DNA from: Anolis sagrei
Lineage: Eukaryota > Chordata > Lepidosauria > Squamata > Anolidae
Assembly (NCBI RefSeq): GCF_037176765.1
Contig: NC_090026.1
Span: 132,244,752 to 132,308,751 of the forward strand
DNA: 64,000 bases
Direction of reading: 5' to 3'
The position numbers were made by a program, and so were the translations under genes. This document shows, in pieces, positions 22,440 through 32,700 of this stretch (its first letter is position 1; every line of letters starts with the position of its first letter). The notes beneath the pieces were generated by a model. That model did no database searches and was not told where the DNA came from. It saw only the letters and a program-made list of their open reading frames with translations.

Positions 22440-22748
22440 TGTGAGGTCAGGAGTATTGTACTCCAAAACTCTGTCTGTCTGAATTCAGAAGTCCCAGAAT
22501 ATCTTGATGTGTTCATTTTCTGTAACTTTTTCTGGCTTGTGACTCCACCAGTTCTTTGTCGCAGGCAGATGGTCTTTGTGGCACAAGTTCCAATGAATCA
22601 TCTGAGCAAGGGTGTTGTGCCTCTGCTTGCAGTCTGTCTGTGCGATCTTCTTGCAGCAGCTGAGGATGGGATCGATGGTTTCATCTGCTTCCTTGCAGAG
22701 TCTACACTTGGGATCTGTCATCGTTTGATGGCATACTATAGTTGGAGA
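22440..22748 (-). mobile_element. R4/Dong-like LINE 3' fragment
   Basis: Minus frame CRLCKEADETIDPILSCCKK followed by TLAQMIHWNLCHKDHLPA, a C-terminal CCHC-like motif of the kind found in R4/Dong LINEs. Clade is a best guess. Confidence 0.55.

Positions 22749-22795
<47 letters not shown>
22749..22795 (+). repeat. (ATT)n microsatellite
   Basis: About fifteen perfect ATT units at the end of the LINE fragment. Confidence 0.95.
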
Positions 22796-22960
22796 CAAGA
22801 TGGCTCCCACTTTGAAAGAGCTCTGTGAATCCCACTGGTGATGAATCTGGAACAAACTTGGCATAGAACCCCCCCCCCCCCATGACCAACAGAAAATACT
22901 GGAGGGGTTTGGAAAGGGATTGACTCTGGATGATGGGAATTACAGTCTACCTGCATCTGA
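22796..22960 (+). repeat. Module repeat fragment
   Basis: One unit of the hAT-associated module (aatctggaacaaacttggca, ccatgaccaacagaaaatac) with a C-run at 22869-22880. Confidence 0.55.
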
Positions 22961-23355
22961 TGTCAAGCACCCCCCCCCCCCCAAAATAAGGGATAGTGAT
23001 TTATAGTTCTGCAAAGGGCAAGGGCACCAGACTACACAACAAGGGTTAAGTCTTGGTCACATTGCCAAGGCACTGACAACAATAAGGACCCCACGAGGCT
23101 TTTGGGAAACGGCTGGATCTTGGGACTTCTGCCCTTTGTGAGAGTTGTAGTTTCCCAAGGACCAAAGTGTGAATCAGTTGCAGCACAGCTGGGGTTTCAT
23201 CTGCCAGCCTTCCCAATGATCATGGACTCTCTGCCTGCATGTCTTGGACTTCAGTACATACTATCTCCCTCATGAACTTTCCTCAAAGACCTTTTAAAAC
23301 ATTGGACTTCAGGCTTCTTCATGAAAATTAATTCTCTTATTAAATATACTTGGAA

Positions 23356-24283
23356 TGTGGGACAAAGATAGGGTTTTGTTGCTATGAAATGCTTATGATT
23401 ATGAATGTATGTATCTTGCTATGAAATATTGCCTTTCCCCTTTTGCCTTTTGTCCTAGAAAATGTGACCCAGGACTGTTGAAATGCTTGAGGGAGAACCA
23501 CCACCTCTCTTTCTTATTTGATTATTTCACATCTGCATGGAACAATAGCCATTTATGGTTTCCTTTGTCTCGCCCTCGGAGTTGGTCCAGTGAGATGAGG
23601 AAGTCTATTTGGAATATGGACATTATGATTGATTTACAAAGGGCAGCATTGATCCCCCGCCCCCCCGAGGTCCGCTGCCCTGAATCCTGTTTGTTTCCCT
23701 CACCAAAACCCCTCAAAGGACAATAAGCTGCATCGGCTGGAGACATTTTTTCTTTGTTTCGCTGAGCACATGGCTAGTTTCCATTGACCCATTCATGAAC
23801 TCTCTTTGTGTTCTGTCGTCCCGCCTCCCCTCTTCTGATTCGCTGGCCGGCGGGCGACAGGAGCCCTCCCCCTTGGATCCAGCACGCCCCTGAAGCTCCC
23901 TGATTGGTCCAGGAGCCCAGGGGGTGGGAGGCTCCTCCCCAGCTGCTCGCCCTGTTGCCCAATCACAGTGGGGAACGTCAGAGGAGCCGGGGCGGGAAGT
24001 TTGAACTTTGGGTTTTCAAATATTGTATAAATATGCCTGCATCACTGTGCTCCTGCATGCTTGTGGTGGAATTATTCCTACAATGCATCCGATCTCAGCT
24101 GAATCGCTAATAAAGACACCTCGATTGCTGAACTTCTTCCGCTTTGGTGAGGATTTATTATTTAATTATTTTTGCTGCTGAAATTGGCTTCGCTGGCCTC
24201 CCCAAGGTTCCAGGACTCTCTTTGGTGCAGTCCTCAGGGATCTCCTCGGCTGGGGAGACCCTCCTAAAAGCAGCTCGATATCA
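23356..24283 (+). mobile_element. Solo LTR of an endogenous retrovirus-like element
   Basis: Plus-strand LTR with several CCAAT boxes (gattggtcc, cccaatcac), a TATA box (gtataaatatgc, 24025) and a polyadenylation signal (ctaataaagac, 24107), ending ctcgatatca. Same family as 50934-51884. No internal genes. GC-rich U3. Left limit approximate. Confidence 0.7.
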
Positions 24284-24580
24284 CATCCAGGGAGAAATTC
24301 CACTATGAATCTCTCCACCCTGACGATGGAACTGGACCAAACATGGCACACATACCAACCATGACCACTTTACATATTGTTTGGGTTTTCCTTTAGGGGC
24401 GGAGTGACTCTGCATGATGGGAGTTATGGTTCACACACACACACAGAGCATTGTGAGTCCCACTGATGATAACTCTGAACCAGACTTGGCACACACACTC
24501 ACCATGACCAACTTTACATACTGGTGGTGTTTTTTTGGGAGGCGGGGGAGGGCGACCTAATCATACTCATCGTCATCAGT
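24284..24580 (+). repeat. Module repeat fragments
   Basis: Two worn units with gatggaactggaccaaaca, catgatgggagttatggttc and a short (CA)n at about 24434-24445. Confidence 0.55.
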
Positions 24581-24982
24581 GTTAACAACAGCTGCAGATA
24601 AATGGCAATGACAGATGATGAGTGTATTTAAAAATAATTTGGAAACAATGGTTTAAAAATACAGATAATTGGTAGCATTAAGACAGGACAACATTGAAAG
24701 TGGAGTGCATTCAGCCAGGAGGAAAGCCTCCCCGGTGGGTAGTTTAGCTTGGCTATTTATTTATCGTGTCAGGAACAAACCAAACAGTTGTATTGCATTT
24801 TTTAACAAACAAACCACAAAGTTTGCAAACTTGGTAGTGGATTAAATGTCCTTTGACTAGTCTCTGTCCCCTTGGAGTGCCTCTGGTGTTACTATAAGAA
24901 GGTCCTCCCTGGTGCATGTGGCAGGGCTCAGGGTGCATTGCAGCAGGTGGTCAGTGGTGTGCTCTTCTCCACACTCGCATGT

Positions 24983-26251
24983 TGTGACGGCACGGGTGGC
25001 GCCACCTGTGTGTAGAACTTTAAAGTGCAAAGGTTTAAACTGTATAACATGCCCAAACGTGCCTAGTTTGTGAATGTACAGTTGAATTGTTTGGCTATCT
25101 ATTAGGGCTGGGCGGTTTCGTTTCGTAATTTCGTAATTCGTTAAAAATTCATTATTTTTTTGATAACGAAGCGATATTGAACCATTCAGGAGCAACTAAA
25201 AAACGAAACGAATTTTTCCAATTCGTTTTGGAATTGATTCATTATTGATTCGTTATTGATTCGTTATTGATTCGTTATTATTTCCGCATGTCTGGTGCAA
25301 GTTTTAGGGTTGCTGTTTGTTTTCTCAGTGAAAAAAAATATAATTATCACACCAACAGTCAACAACAGAGGGAGAGGGAAGCTTCAGAAGTTTTTTTAGC
25401 GTATTGCGTGATCGCGGCTGCCATTAATGAATCGATTCGTAATCGATTCGTAATTGTTTCGTAATTGTTTTATGATTTCCGAAATTTCATAAATATCGAA
25501 TTTTTTTTAAGGAAAATTTCGGAATTCTTTTAAATAACGAAATGCAAAAAACCCCTAAAAACGAATAGAGTTTAGAAACAAATTTTTCCGTGTTTGGACA
25601 GCCCTACTATCTATTGCTTTGTATCAATGTTGTTTGCATCTGTTAAAATTGCCTCCCCTGCTTAATTGTTTGGCTCCTCCCCTTCCTGGGGAAGAGGGCA
25701 GGGCTTTCTTCTCATTCCACCATCAAACATCTCAGCAGATAGACGTGAAAAAGGACTTGGGTCTAAAAGCCCTTGGATAAGTTATATCTCATTCCCAATT
25801 CTCAGGTTTTACCCTTGGGACTCATACTTCATGCCCAGTTCACCCTGGACGATGTTGAGGAGACCCAAGCGCCTTCAAACTGGTCCTTTGGCATCAAAAG
25901 GAAGACTGTGCCTTCAACATAGGCCATTGGACTGGGGGTTGTGTTTGTTCTGACTTTCACAGCCATTGAGAAAAGAGGGAACAGGGAAAGCTTCTCAGCT
26001 GCAAAACTCCTTGGACCTAAGGCTTCAGAGACTGTAAAGTATATTTTCCTTGTCCCTTTTGAAATATCAAGTTTAATCCCCCAGAAAGATAACACTTTCT
26101 CAACAATAAATACCATTTCGAGTTATCTGTTGTGTCCTGGTCCTTGGGAGTTCCAGTTCCCTAAAGGAGGGCAAGAAGCAATCCCCTGGGGAAAAGATGT
26201 CACGTCCATGTCTCTTTCACTAAGAGCTGCAGCCCCAGGCGTGACGGCATA
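24983..26251 (+). mobile_element. Solo LTR-like insertion in the LINE
   Basis: Inserted with a 5-bp target duplication catgt (24978-24982, 26252-26256). Starts tgtgacggcacgggtggc. Has an aataaa signal near 26105. Carries a hAT element of its own (25103-25606). About 757 bp without it. No coding regions seen; a fossil. Confidence 0.65.
25103..25606. mobile_element. Non-autonomous hAT, 504 bp (TAGGGCTGGGCGG type)
   Basis: Ends tagggctggg and gacagcccta with a perfect 8-bp target duplication ctatctat (25095-25102, 25607-25614). The interior is rich in ttcgtt/aacgaa repeats. Same family as 56115-56629, opposite orientation. Confidence 0.9.
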
Positions 26252-26690
26252 CATGTCGTGGATTCCACTTTGTGGCCCCATTTCTTAAGATTGGCTCTGC
26301 ATCTCGTGGTGCCAGAGCGCATCCTGTTCAGTGCCTTCCAAGTCACCGAGTCTTCTGTGTGCACAGGAGGAAGTCTCTCATTTGGTATCAGCCATGGATT
26401 GAGGTTCTGGGTTTGAGCCTGCCACTTTTGGACTCTTGCTTGCTGAGGCGTTCCAGCGAGTGTCTCTGTAGATCTTAGAAAACTATTTCTTGATTTAAAT
26501 CGTTGGCGTGCTGGCTGATACCCAAACAGGGGATGAGCTGAAGATGTCTCTGCCTTAGTCCTTTCACTATTGGCTGCTACTTCCCGGCAGATGTCAGGTG
26601 GTGCAATACCGGCTAAACAGTGTAATTTCTCCAGTGGTGCAGGGTGCAGACACCCCGTGATAATGCTGCATTTAGCTCGGCTAAAACCCC

Positions 26691-27079
26691 GGGTTTGGAG
26701 CCTGGAGTGCCAAGCTTCCAATGAACCAGATAAGACACAGGTGGGATAAAGGCTTTCTTCTCAATGGCCAAAGAGGATGTCAGCAGAGATAGCTCTCCAA
26801 AGAACTGACATCCCTCAATGTAAACATGCATTATAGCACTTTGGCCACATTTTGAAATAGGACTTCTTAACCTAGTTGGAAGCCTTAGTTATACTTGAGA
26901 ATCTTAGCAAGTTTGGAGTAAAATTATGTGAGTTATACTACTTAATATGTTATGAGTATACTTTGTGAATAGTGGATAAATAGAATACCTATATGAGAAG
27001 TATTATACTACTCTATACCATACACCCTCTTTCCTGTCTACTGCATATTATAGACATCTGTGTGTCTAGTTAGTCTTTA
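26691..27079. other. Intergenic, nothing recognised
   Basis: AT-rich sequence with no repeat family or ORF that I can support. Confidence 0.5.
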
Positions 27080-27323
27080 GGAGGAGCCTGAAAACATGGC
27101 TGTTCCAGTGTGCCTTCCCAGAATAAGGAAATTCCCAGCAATATGTCCTCAAAATGCACTTTACTATTAGTTTAGGATTGATTGCGCTCCCTCAATTCTT
27201 TTAAAACCCTATACCAGATATATCCTACCTTGTTCATGTCCAGATTTTTTTAAAAATTTTAAACTATTACATTTGGCCCAGCCATAGGTTTATAAATTCT
27301 TGTGTGTTATTGTTTATTGGTTA

Positions 27324-27577
27324 CTAGCTGTCCCCTGCCAGGCGTTGCTGTGGCCCAGTCTGTTGATCTGGAAAATAAAGTAATGAGAAAGTGTTGGTTT
27401 CTAATCTATGTAATGTCTTTCTGCTTGTGGGTTAACAGTATTTCTTGCTGTTTCTTTGTCAGTGTTGATGTGGAGAGTGCCTGGTTTGCCTACTCTGGAA
27501 CATGCAAGATGTCATTGTCCTTCTTTAAGGGTCCCTTTCAAATCTTTGATACTATATCTGTGTGTGTGTGTGAATCA

Positions 27578-27626
<49 letters not shown>

Positions 27627-28123
27627 CTATGGCTGGATAGCTCTTTGTCTGGAGGTCTTTGATTATGTTTTCTTGCCCTGGTGAAGGGAGTTGGATTGGA
27701 TGGCCTTAAGTATTTTCTGTAGGTCATGAGTGTTCTGTGTGGGAAGTTTGCCCCGATTCTGTCGTTCGTGGGATTCATAATGCCCTTTGATTGTATGTGA
27801 ACTGTGAATCCCAGTGACTACAACTCCCAAACTCAAGGTCAATGCCCACCAAACCCTTCCAATATTTTCTGTTGGTCATGGGTGTTCTGTGTGCCATGTT
27901 TGGTTCAATTCCATTGTTGATGGAGTTCAGAACGCTTTTTGATTGTAGGTGAACTATAAATCCCAGGAACTACAACTCCCAAATAACAAAATTATAATTT
28001 AATGTGTGATGTTCACTCCTTGTGTTGTGAGATGTTTTGTTGCCAAATTTAGTGTGATTTCGTTCATTGGTTCTTTTGTTTTTAAGGTATTCATTATGCA
28101 CAGAGCATTTTTATATATATAGA
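27324..28123 (-). mobile_element. Non-autonomous Helitron, 800 bp
   Basis: On the minus strand it starts TCTATATATATAAAAATG after an A and ends ACAGCTAG before a T, the TC...CTRR ends and A/T target of Helitrons. It contains a (ATCT)n run and two copies of the hAT-associated module. No Rep/helicase frame. Confidence 0.75.
27579..27627 (+). repeat. (ATCT)n microsatellite
   Basis: About twelve near-perfect tetranucleotide units inside the Helitron. Confidence 0.95.
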
Positions 28124-28305
28124 TTGTTTATATATGATTTATATTAATTGTATTGTATTTATTGTTTTTGTTTATTGCTTTTTGTGTTTATTGATGTGTT
28201 GTTGTTGGGCTTGGACTCATATAAGCCGCTCCGAGTCCCTTGGAAAGATGGTGGTGGGAGTATAAATAAAGTTTTATTAATTAATTATTATTATTATTAT
28301 CATTG

Positions 28306-28842
28306 GAAGTGGAAATGGACACAGAGGAGGCGAGGCCAGGCATCACAACAGGGTTACAAAAGTCTGGTAATTAAATCAGAAAAATGGAAACTTGGGAGAG
28401 AACTTCAGGAGAACTTCAAGAGGCAGAGTAGGCTGTTCAGAATGGGACTTTGCACAGGATATTCAGGATGTCACTTATATCTGGGTAAGATCAGATTTGG
28501 TTTCTTGTAATTAAAATGGCAGCATCTACATTGAGGAGATATCTGACTGCTCACTGGAGGGAAGGACACAAAGATGAAGTCCGTTGGCCACCTCATGAGA
28601 AGACAGGAAAGCTTGGAGAAGACAATGATGCTGGGGAAAAGGGAAGGAAAAAGGATGAGAGACCGACCAAGGGCAAGGTGTATGGATGGTATCCTTGAAG
28701 TGACTGCCTTGACTCTGAAGGAGCTGGGGGTGGTGACGGCCAAGAGGGAGCTCTGGCCTGGGCTGGTCCATGAGGTCACGAAGAGTGGGAAGCGACTGAA
28801 CAAATAAACATCAAGGAGAGAACTTCACGAGAGCAGAGTGAG
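28306..28842 (-). other. Gene B 3' UTR / 3' flank, split by BovB and PLE
   Basis: 28306-28540 and 28813-28842 align with the 3' flank of gene A at 2098-2365. Between them is a BovB tail. The piece next to the stop codon (29517-29520) is separated from the rest by a 664-bp PLE insertion. If transcribed, the 3' UTR would begin with PLE sequence. Confidence 0.6.
28541..28812 (+). mobile_element. RTE-BovB 3' end in gene B 3' UTR
   Basis: Encodes GHLMRRQESLEKTMMLGKRE then the REL/VHEVTKSGKRL-like end of BovB ORF2, tail aacaaataaaca. Flanks acattgaggag / acatcaaggag look like a worn 11-bp target duplication; gene A lacks the insertion. Confidence 0.8.
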
Positions 28843-28895
28843 TTAGGTTCTTGTGGGTTTTTTCGGGCTATAGGGCCATGTTCTAGAGGCATTTC

Positions 28896-28937
28896 TCCTG
28901 ACGTTTCGCCTGCATCTATGGCAAGCATCCTCAGAGG
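28896..28937 (-). ncRNA. Hammerhead-ribozyme-like motif in PLE
   Basis: Core order on the minus strand: CCT, CTGAGGA, stem II GCTTGC/GCAGGC with loop catagat, GAAAC, GTC, AGG. Stem III is minimal. Confidence 0.45.
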
Positions 28938-29380
28938 TTGTGAGGACTGTTGGAAGTAGGGCAATGGGTTTATATATCTGTGGAATGGCTGGGGTGCGGC
29001 AAGGAGCTCTTCTCTGCTGGAGCTAGGTGTGAATGTTTCAACTGACCACCTTCATTAGCATGTGAAGGCCTGGCTGAGCCTGGGAAAATCTTTTGCTGAG
29101 AGGTGTTAAGATGTGCCTGGTTGTTTCCTCTCTGCTGTTTTGCTATTGTATGGCTACCAGTATTAAAAAACTCTAAAATTACAACAGCAAAACAGCAGAG
29201 AGGAAACAACCAGGCACATCTTAACACTTCTCAACAAAAGATTTTCCGAGGCTCAGGCAGGCCTTCAAATGCTAATGAAGGTGGTCAGTTGAAACATTCA
29301 CACCTAGCTCCAGCAGAGCCCCACCCCAGCCATTCCACAGATATATAAATCCATTTTCCTAGTTCCAACAGACCTCACTA

Positions 29381-29422
29381 CCTCTGAGGATGCTTGCCAT
29401 AGATGCAGGCGAAACGTCAGGA
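29381..29422 (+). ncRNA. Hammerhead-ribozyme-like motif in PLE
   Basis: Same core as at 28896-28937, plus strand; the two face each other across the palindrome. Confidence 0.45.
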
Positions 29423-29520
29423 GAAATGGCCCTAGAACATGGCCCTATAGCCCAAAAAAACCCACAAGAACCTAGTGATTCCAGCCATGAAAGCCTTTGA
29501 CAATACGCAGAGTGAGTTCC

Positions 29521-29702
29521 TCAGCGTGGGGAGAAGCAGAAGGGGACTTGACGTGGGATGTTCGCGAAGCCGCTGACATCCGGGGTGAGGTTGATCTCGG
29601 TGACCCCAGGAGGGAACTTCAGGCGGAAATTCTGCAGGATGGTGGTGAGGAAGAGGAAGAGCTCCATCCGGGCCAGTCCTTCGCCAAGACAGTTCCTCTT
29701 TC
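29521..29702 (-). CDS. CYP2 gene B exon 9 (haem loop, stop codon)
   Basis: 182 bp with TGA at 29521-29523. Encodes [20 protein letters not shown] with Cys438, ending [11 protein letters not shown] as in gene A. Acceptor ctccag. Confidence 0.93.
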
Positions 29703-32700
29703 CTGGAGGAGAGGGAAACAGAAGATGTTGCAATAGATATCACAGGGAGGGGACGTATCCCGTGGGATCACTGGAAAGTTCCATCTTTAGACTACAGCTT
29801 CTACAACTCTCCAAAAGACTGAGGGATTCTGGGAGTCAGAACAAGTAACTTTCCCAAGGTCTGTTCATTTCATGATGCCATATCTACTTTGAATGTCTTG
29901 GATTTGGAAGTTTGAATGTCTTTGATTTAGAGTACGTTGCTTAGAGTACTTGGAGAGATGGAAGGGTCCTCTCAATGCCCAAGTAGCCACAGACATGCAT
30001 TGTGTGCTGGGAGCAGCCTGATTCCAGCATTTCTGAAACCTGGAGATCAAGGCCCTTGAACATTATGCATGCATTGATTTTCCATCCCATGTGTCCACCC
30101 CATATGTCCCTTTAACTACAGTCTACTGTCTACAGACGTCACATGCAACTCCTGGAACGATTCCATCAGCGTTGTCTCCAAAAAATCCTGCAAATCTCTT
30201 GGAAAGACAAGCAGACAAATGTCAATGTGCTGGAAGAAGCAAAGACAACCAGCATTGAAGTGATGGTCCTCCACCATCAACTCCGCTGGACCGGCCACGT
30301 TGTCCGGATGCCTGACCACCGTCTCCCAAAGCAGTTGCTCTACTCCGAACTCAGAACGGAAAACGGAACGTTGGTGGGCAGGAAAAGAGATTGAAAGATG
30401 GGCTCAAAGCCAACCTTGAAAACTCTGGCATAGACACCCAGAACTGGGAAGCCCTGGCCCTTGAGCGCTCCAGCTGGAGGTCAGCTGTGACCAGCAGTGC
30501 TGCAGAATTTGAAGAGGCACAAATGGAGGGTGAAAGAGAAAACGTGCCAAGAGGAAAGCACATCAAGCCAACCCCGACCGGGACTGCCTTCCACCTGGAA
30601 TCCGATGCTCTCACTGCGGGAGAAGATGCAGATCACTTATGGACCCACTTCCAGGATACTACACTTGGGGGACCATCATTCTTGGACTACGAGGGATCGC
30701 GTAAGTAAGTAAGTCCCCTTAACTATCTCTTCACAATGTGTCCCAGAAATGGCCAAATGAACACTTAATGAAGACAGTTCCCAGTGGTTTTGAGCACCCT
30801 TTTTGATCTTTTCTACAAATATTCATATATATTATCCCCCACCCTTTACAAAATCCAGCTATTCCTCTGACCTGCAGAGAAAGGCACATCAGCTCCGTTC
30901 TTCTTGAAATTCCCTTTCTCATCCAGGAAATGTTCTGGGTTGAAACGGTGTGGATTCTTAAATTGCTCGGGACAATTCAATGCTGAGGTCAGCATGGTCA
31001 GGACGGTCGCACCCTGATGAAAGGAAACACAGCAACAGCAGACAAGAGTCCTTTGTCTCACCCTGGTCATTCCACAGATATATAAATCCATTTTCCTAGT
31101 TCCAACAGACCTCACTACCTCTGAGGATGCTTGCCATAGATGCAGGCGAAACGTCAGGAGAGAATGCATCTAGACCATGGCCATATAGCCCGAAAAAAAC
31201 CTACAACAACCCATAAACTTATTAGTATTTCAATGGAGAGTGTGTGCCTGCTTTTGGCTGATGATATAGGATTGTGGTTGTTGTTGTATGCTTTCAGGTC
31301 ATTTCAGACTTAGGTTGACCCTGAGCGAGGGCCAGGTAAATGACCTTGGAGGGCTGTATCCAGCCCCTGGGCCTTAGTTTGAGGACCCCTGGTTTAGGGC
31401 TTTGTAGGTAATAACCTGCACCTTGAATTGGGACCAGAAACTTATCAGCAGCCAGTGGAGCTGTTTGCATCAATACAGCGAAAAAGGGCAAAATCCATAC
31501 ACTTGAGAACAAAACGGAGAGTAAATCAGATCAAAAACCATGAAGACATGAACAAGACCCAAAATCCAGAAACTTGAACACATGAAGCAAGGCCACAGAT
31601 CTTAAGAGTTGTTCCCACTTGAAATGCAACATTGTTCTCACAAAGAGCTGTACACTCGGAGCCCACTTAAAAGCCTCAATTCCCTCCCATGACATCACTC
31701 CTCATACACCTGGTTCTTCACTGCTTATCTCAAAGCCACTGAGAAAAGTGAGCCTGTCCCTCTCTCACACTCTTTCAGCACATTCCCATGGGAATAGATT
31801 TTGCTTTCTCTAATATCCTGAGAATTACAAGCAGAATCACTAACACATCTCTCCATGACACTTCTACCCCCCCCCCAAAAAAAACTCCTCCCTCCTGAGA
31901 CTCCCCCTTCCTCATCCTCTGAAGCATCAGATTGTTTACAAACCACAATACACTGGAGTCTCTGCCTTCCTAGAAAAATAATCCCAGGTCAGCAGAAGCC
32001 GGGTGGTGGTGGTGGTAGTAGAATACGTTCCTAAGAGGACACCACTGAATGCACACTGGAGTATGGTCACACTGCTGAAGCCATGCCTTTGACATGCACT
32101 GAGGGGGAAAACATGATTTCAATCCCATATTTCTTTACTCTATTTCTGACAACCTCTGCCTATAGTTGACTATGGGTAGCTTATGAAGGGGACCATGATT
32201 CATGTGAAGGTTCCATCAGATGAAGAGTCTCAAGACTGTGTGAGGAGGTCCTCTGTCACAGTAGGAAGACATTGCTGAAATTACCAGTGGCTTCCATCAC
32301 TAATGAAGTTGGTAAAAAATACATCCCTAAAGCAGTCTGCATCTCCCAATCAGAATAAAGATCTGACTGTCCATTCAATAGGCCTACATCAATAGGAGCC
32401 TAGTGTCTAGATCTAGGGAAGTCCTGCTCCCCATGCTCTATTCTGCTTTGGTTAGACCACACTTGGAATATTGTGTCCAATTCTGGGCACCACAATTCAA
32501 GAGAGATATTGACAAGCTGGAATGTGTCCAGAGGAGGGCGACTGAAATGATCAAGGGTCTGGAGAACAAGCCCTATGAGGAGCGGCTTAGGGAACTGGGC
32601 ATGTTTAGCCTGAAGAAGAGAAGGCTGAGAGGAGATATGATAGCCATGTATAAATATGTGAGAGGAAGCCACAGGGAGGAGGAGGGAGCAAGCTTGTTTT

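Larger units (their letters stand above)
24755..26690 (-). mobile_element. Vingi/Jockey-like LINE, split by a nested LTR insertion
   Basis: 24755-24982 (tail and [15 protein letters not shown] block) and 26252-26690 ([15 protein letters not shown] upstream to [17 protein letters not shown]) are consecutive parts of one minus-strand copy, interrupted at the target site catgt. Confidence 0.8.
27080..28300 (+). mobile_element. L2-like LINE 3' UTR, split by a Helitron
   Basis: Begins aggagcctgaaaacatggct (L2 ORF end) and resumes after the Helitron at 28124 to gccgctccgagtccc and a tataaataaag tail with (ATT)n. Confidence 0.6.
28843..29506. mobile_element. PLE palindrome (inverted 3' ends), 664 bp
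   Basis: 28843-29147 minus and 29148-29506 plus are inverted copies of the PLE terminal region, meeting at tgctattgta/tggctaccag. Bounded by a perfect 10-bp target duplication gcagagtgag (28833-28842, 29507-29516). The right copy is 4 bp beyond the stop codon of gene B on its 3' side. Confidence 0.9.

Noticed and set aside
22702-22956. Open frame with a polyasparagine run
   Set aside because: Translation of the (ATT)n microsatellite, no real protein.
23356-24283. Host promoter or CpG island upstream of gene A
   Set aside because: The same sequence recurs at 50934-51884 with LTR layout (CCAAT, TATA, poly(A) signal in order), so it is an LTR. It may still have promoter activity.
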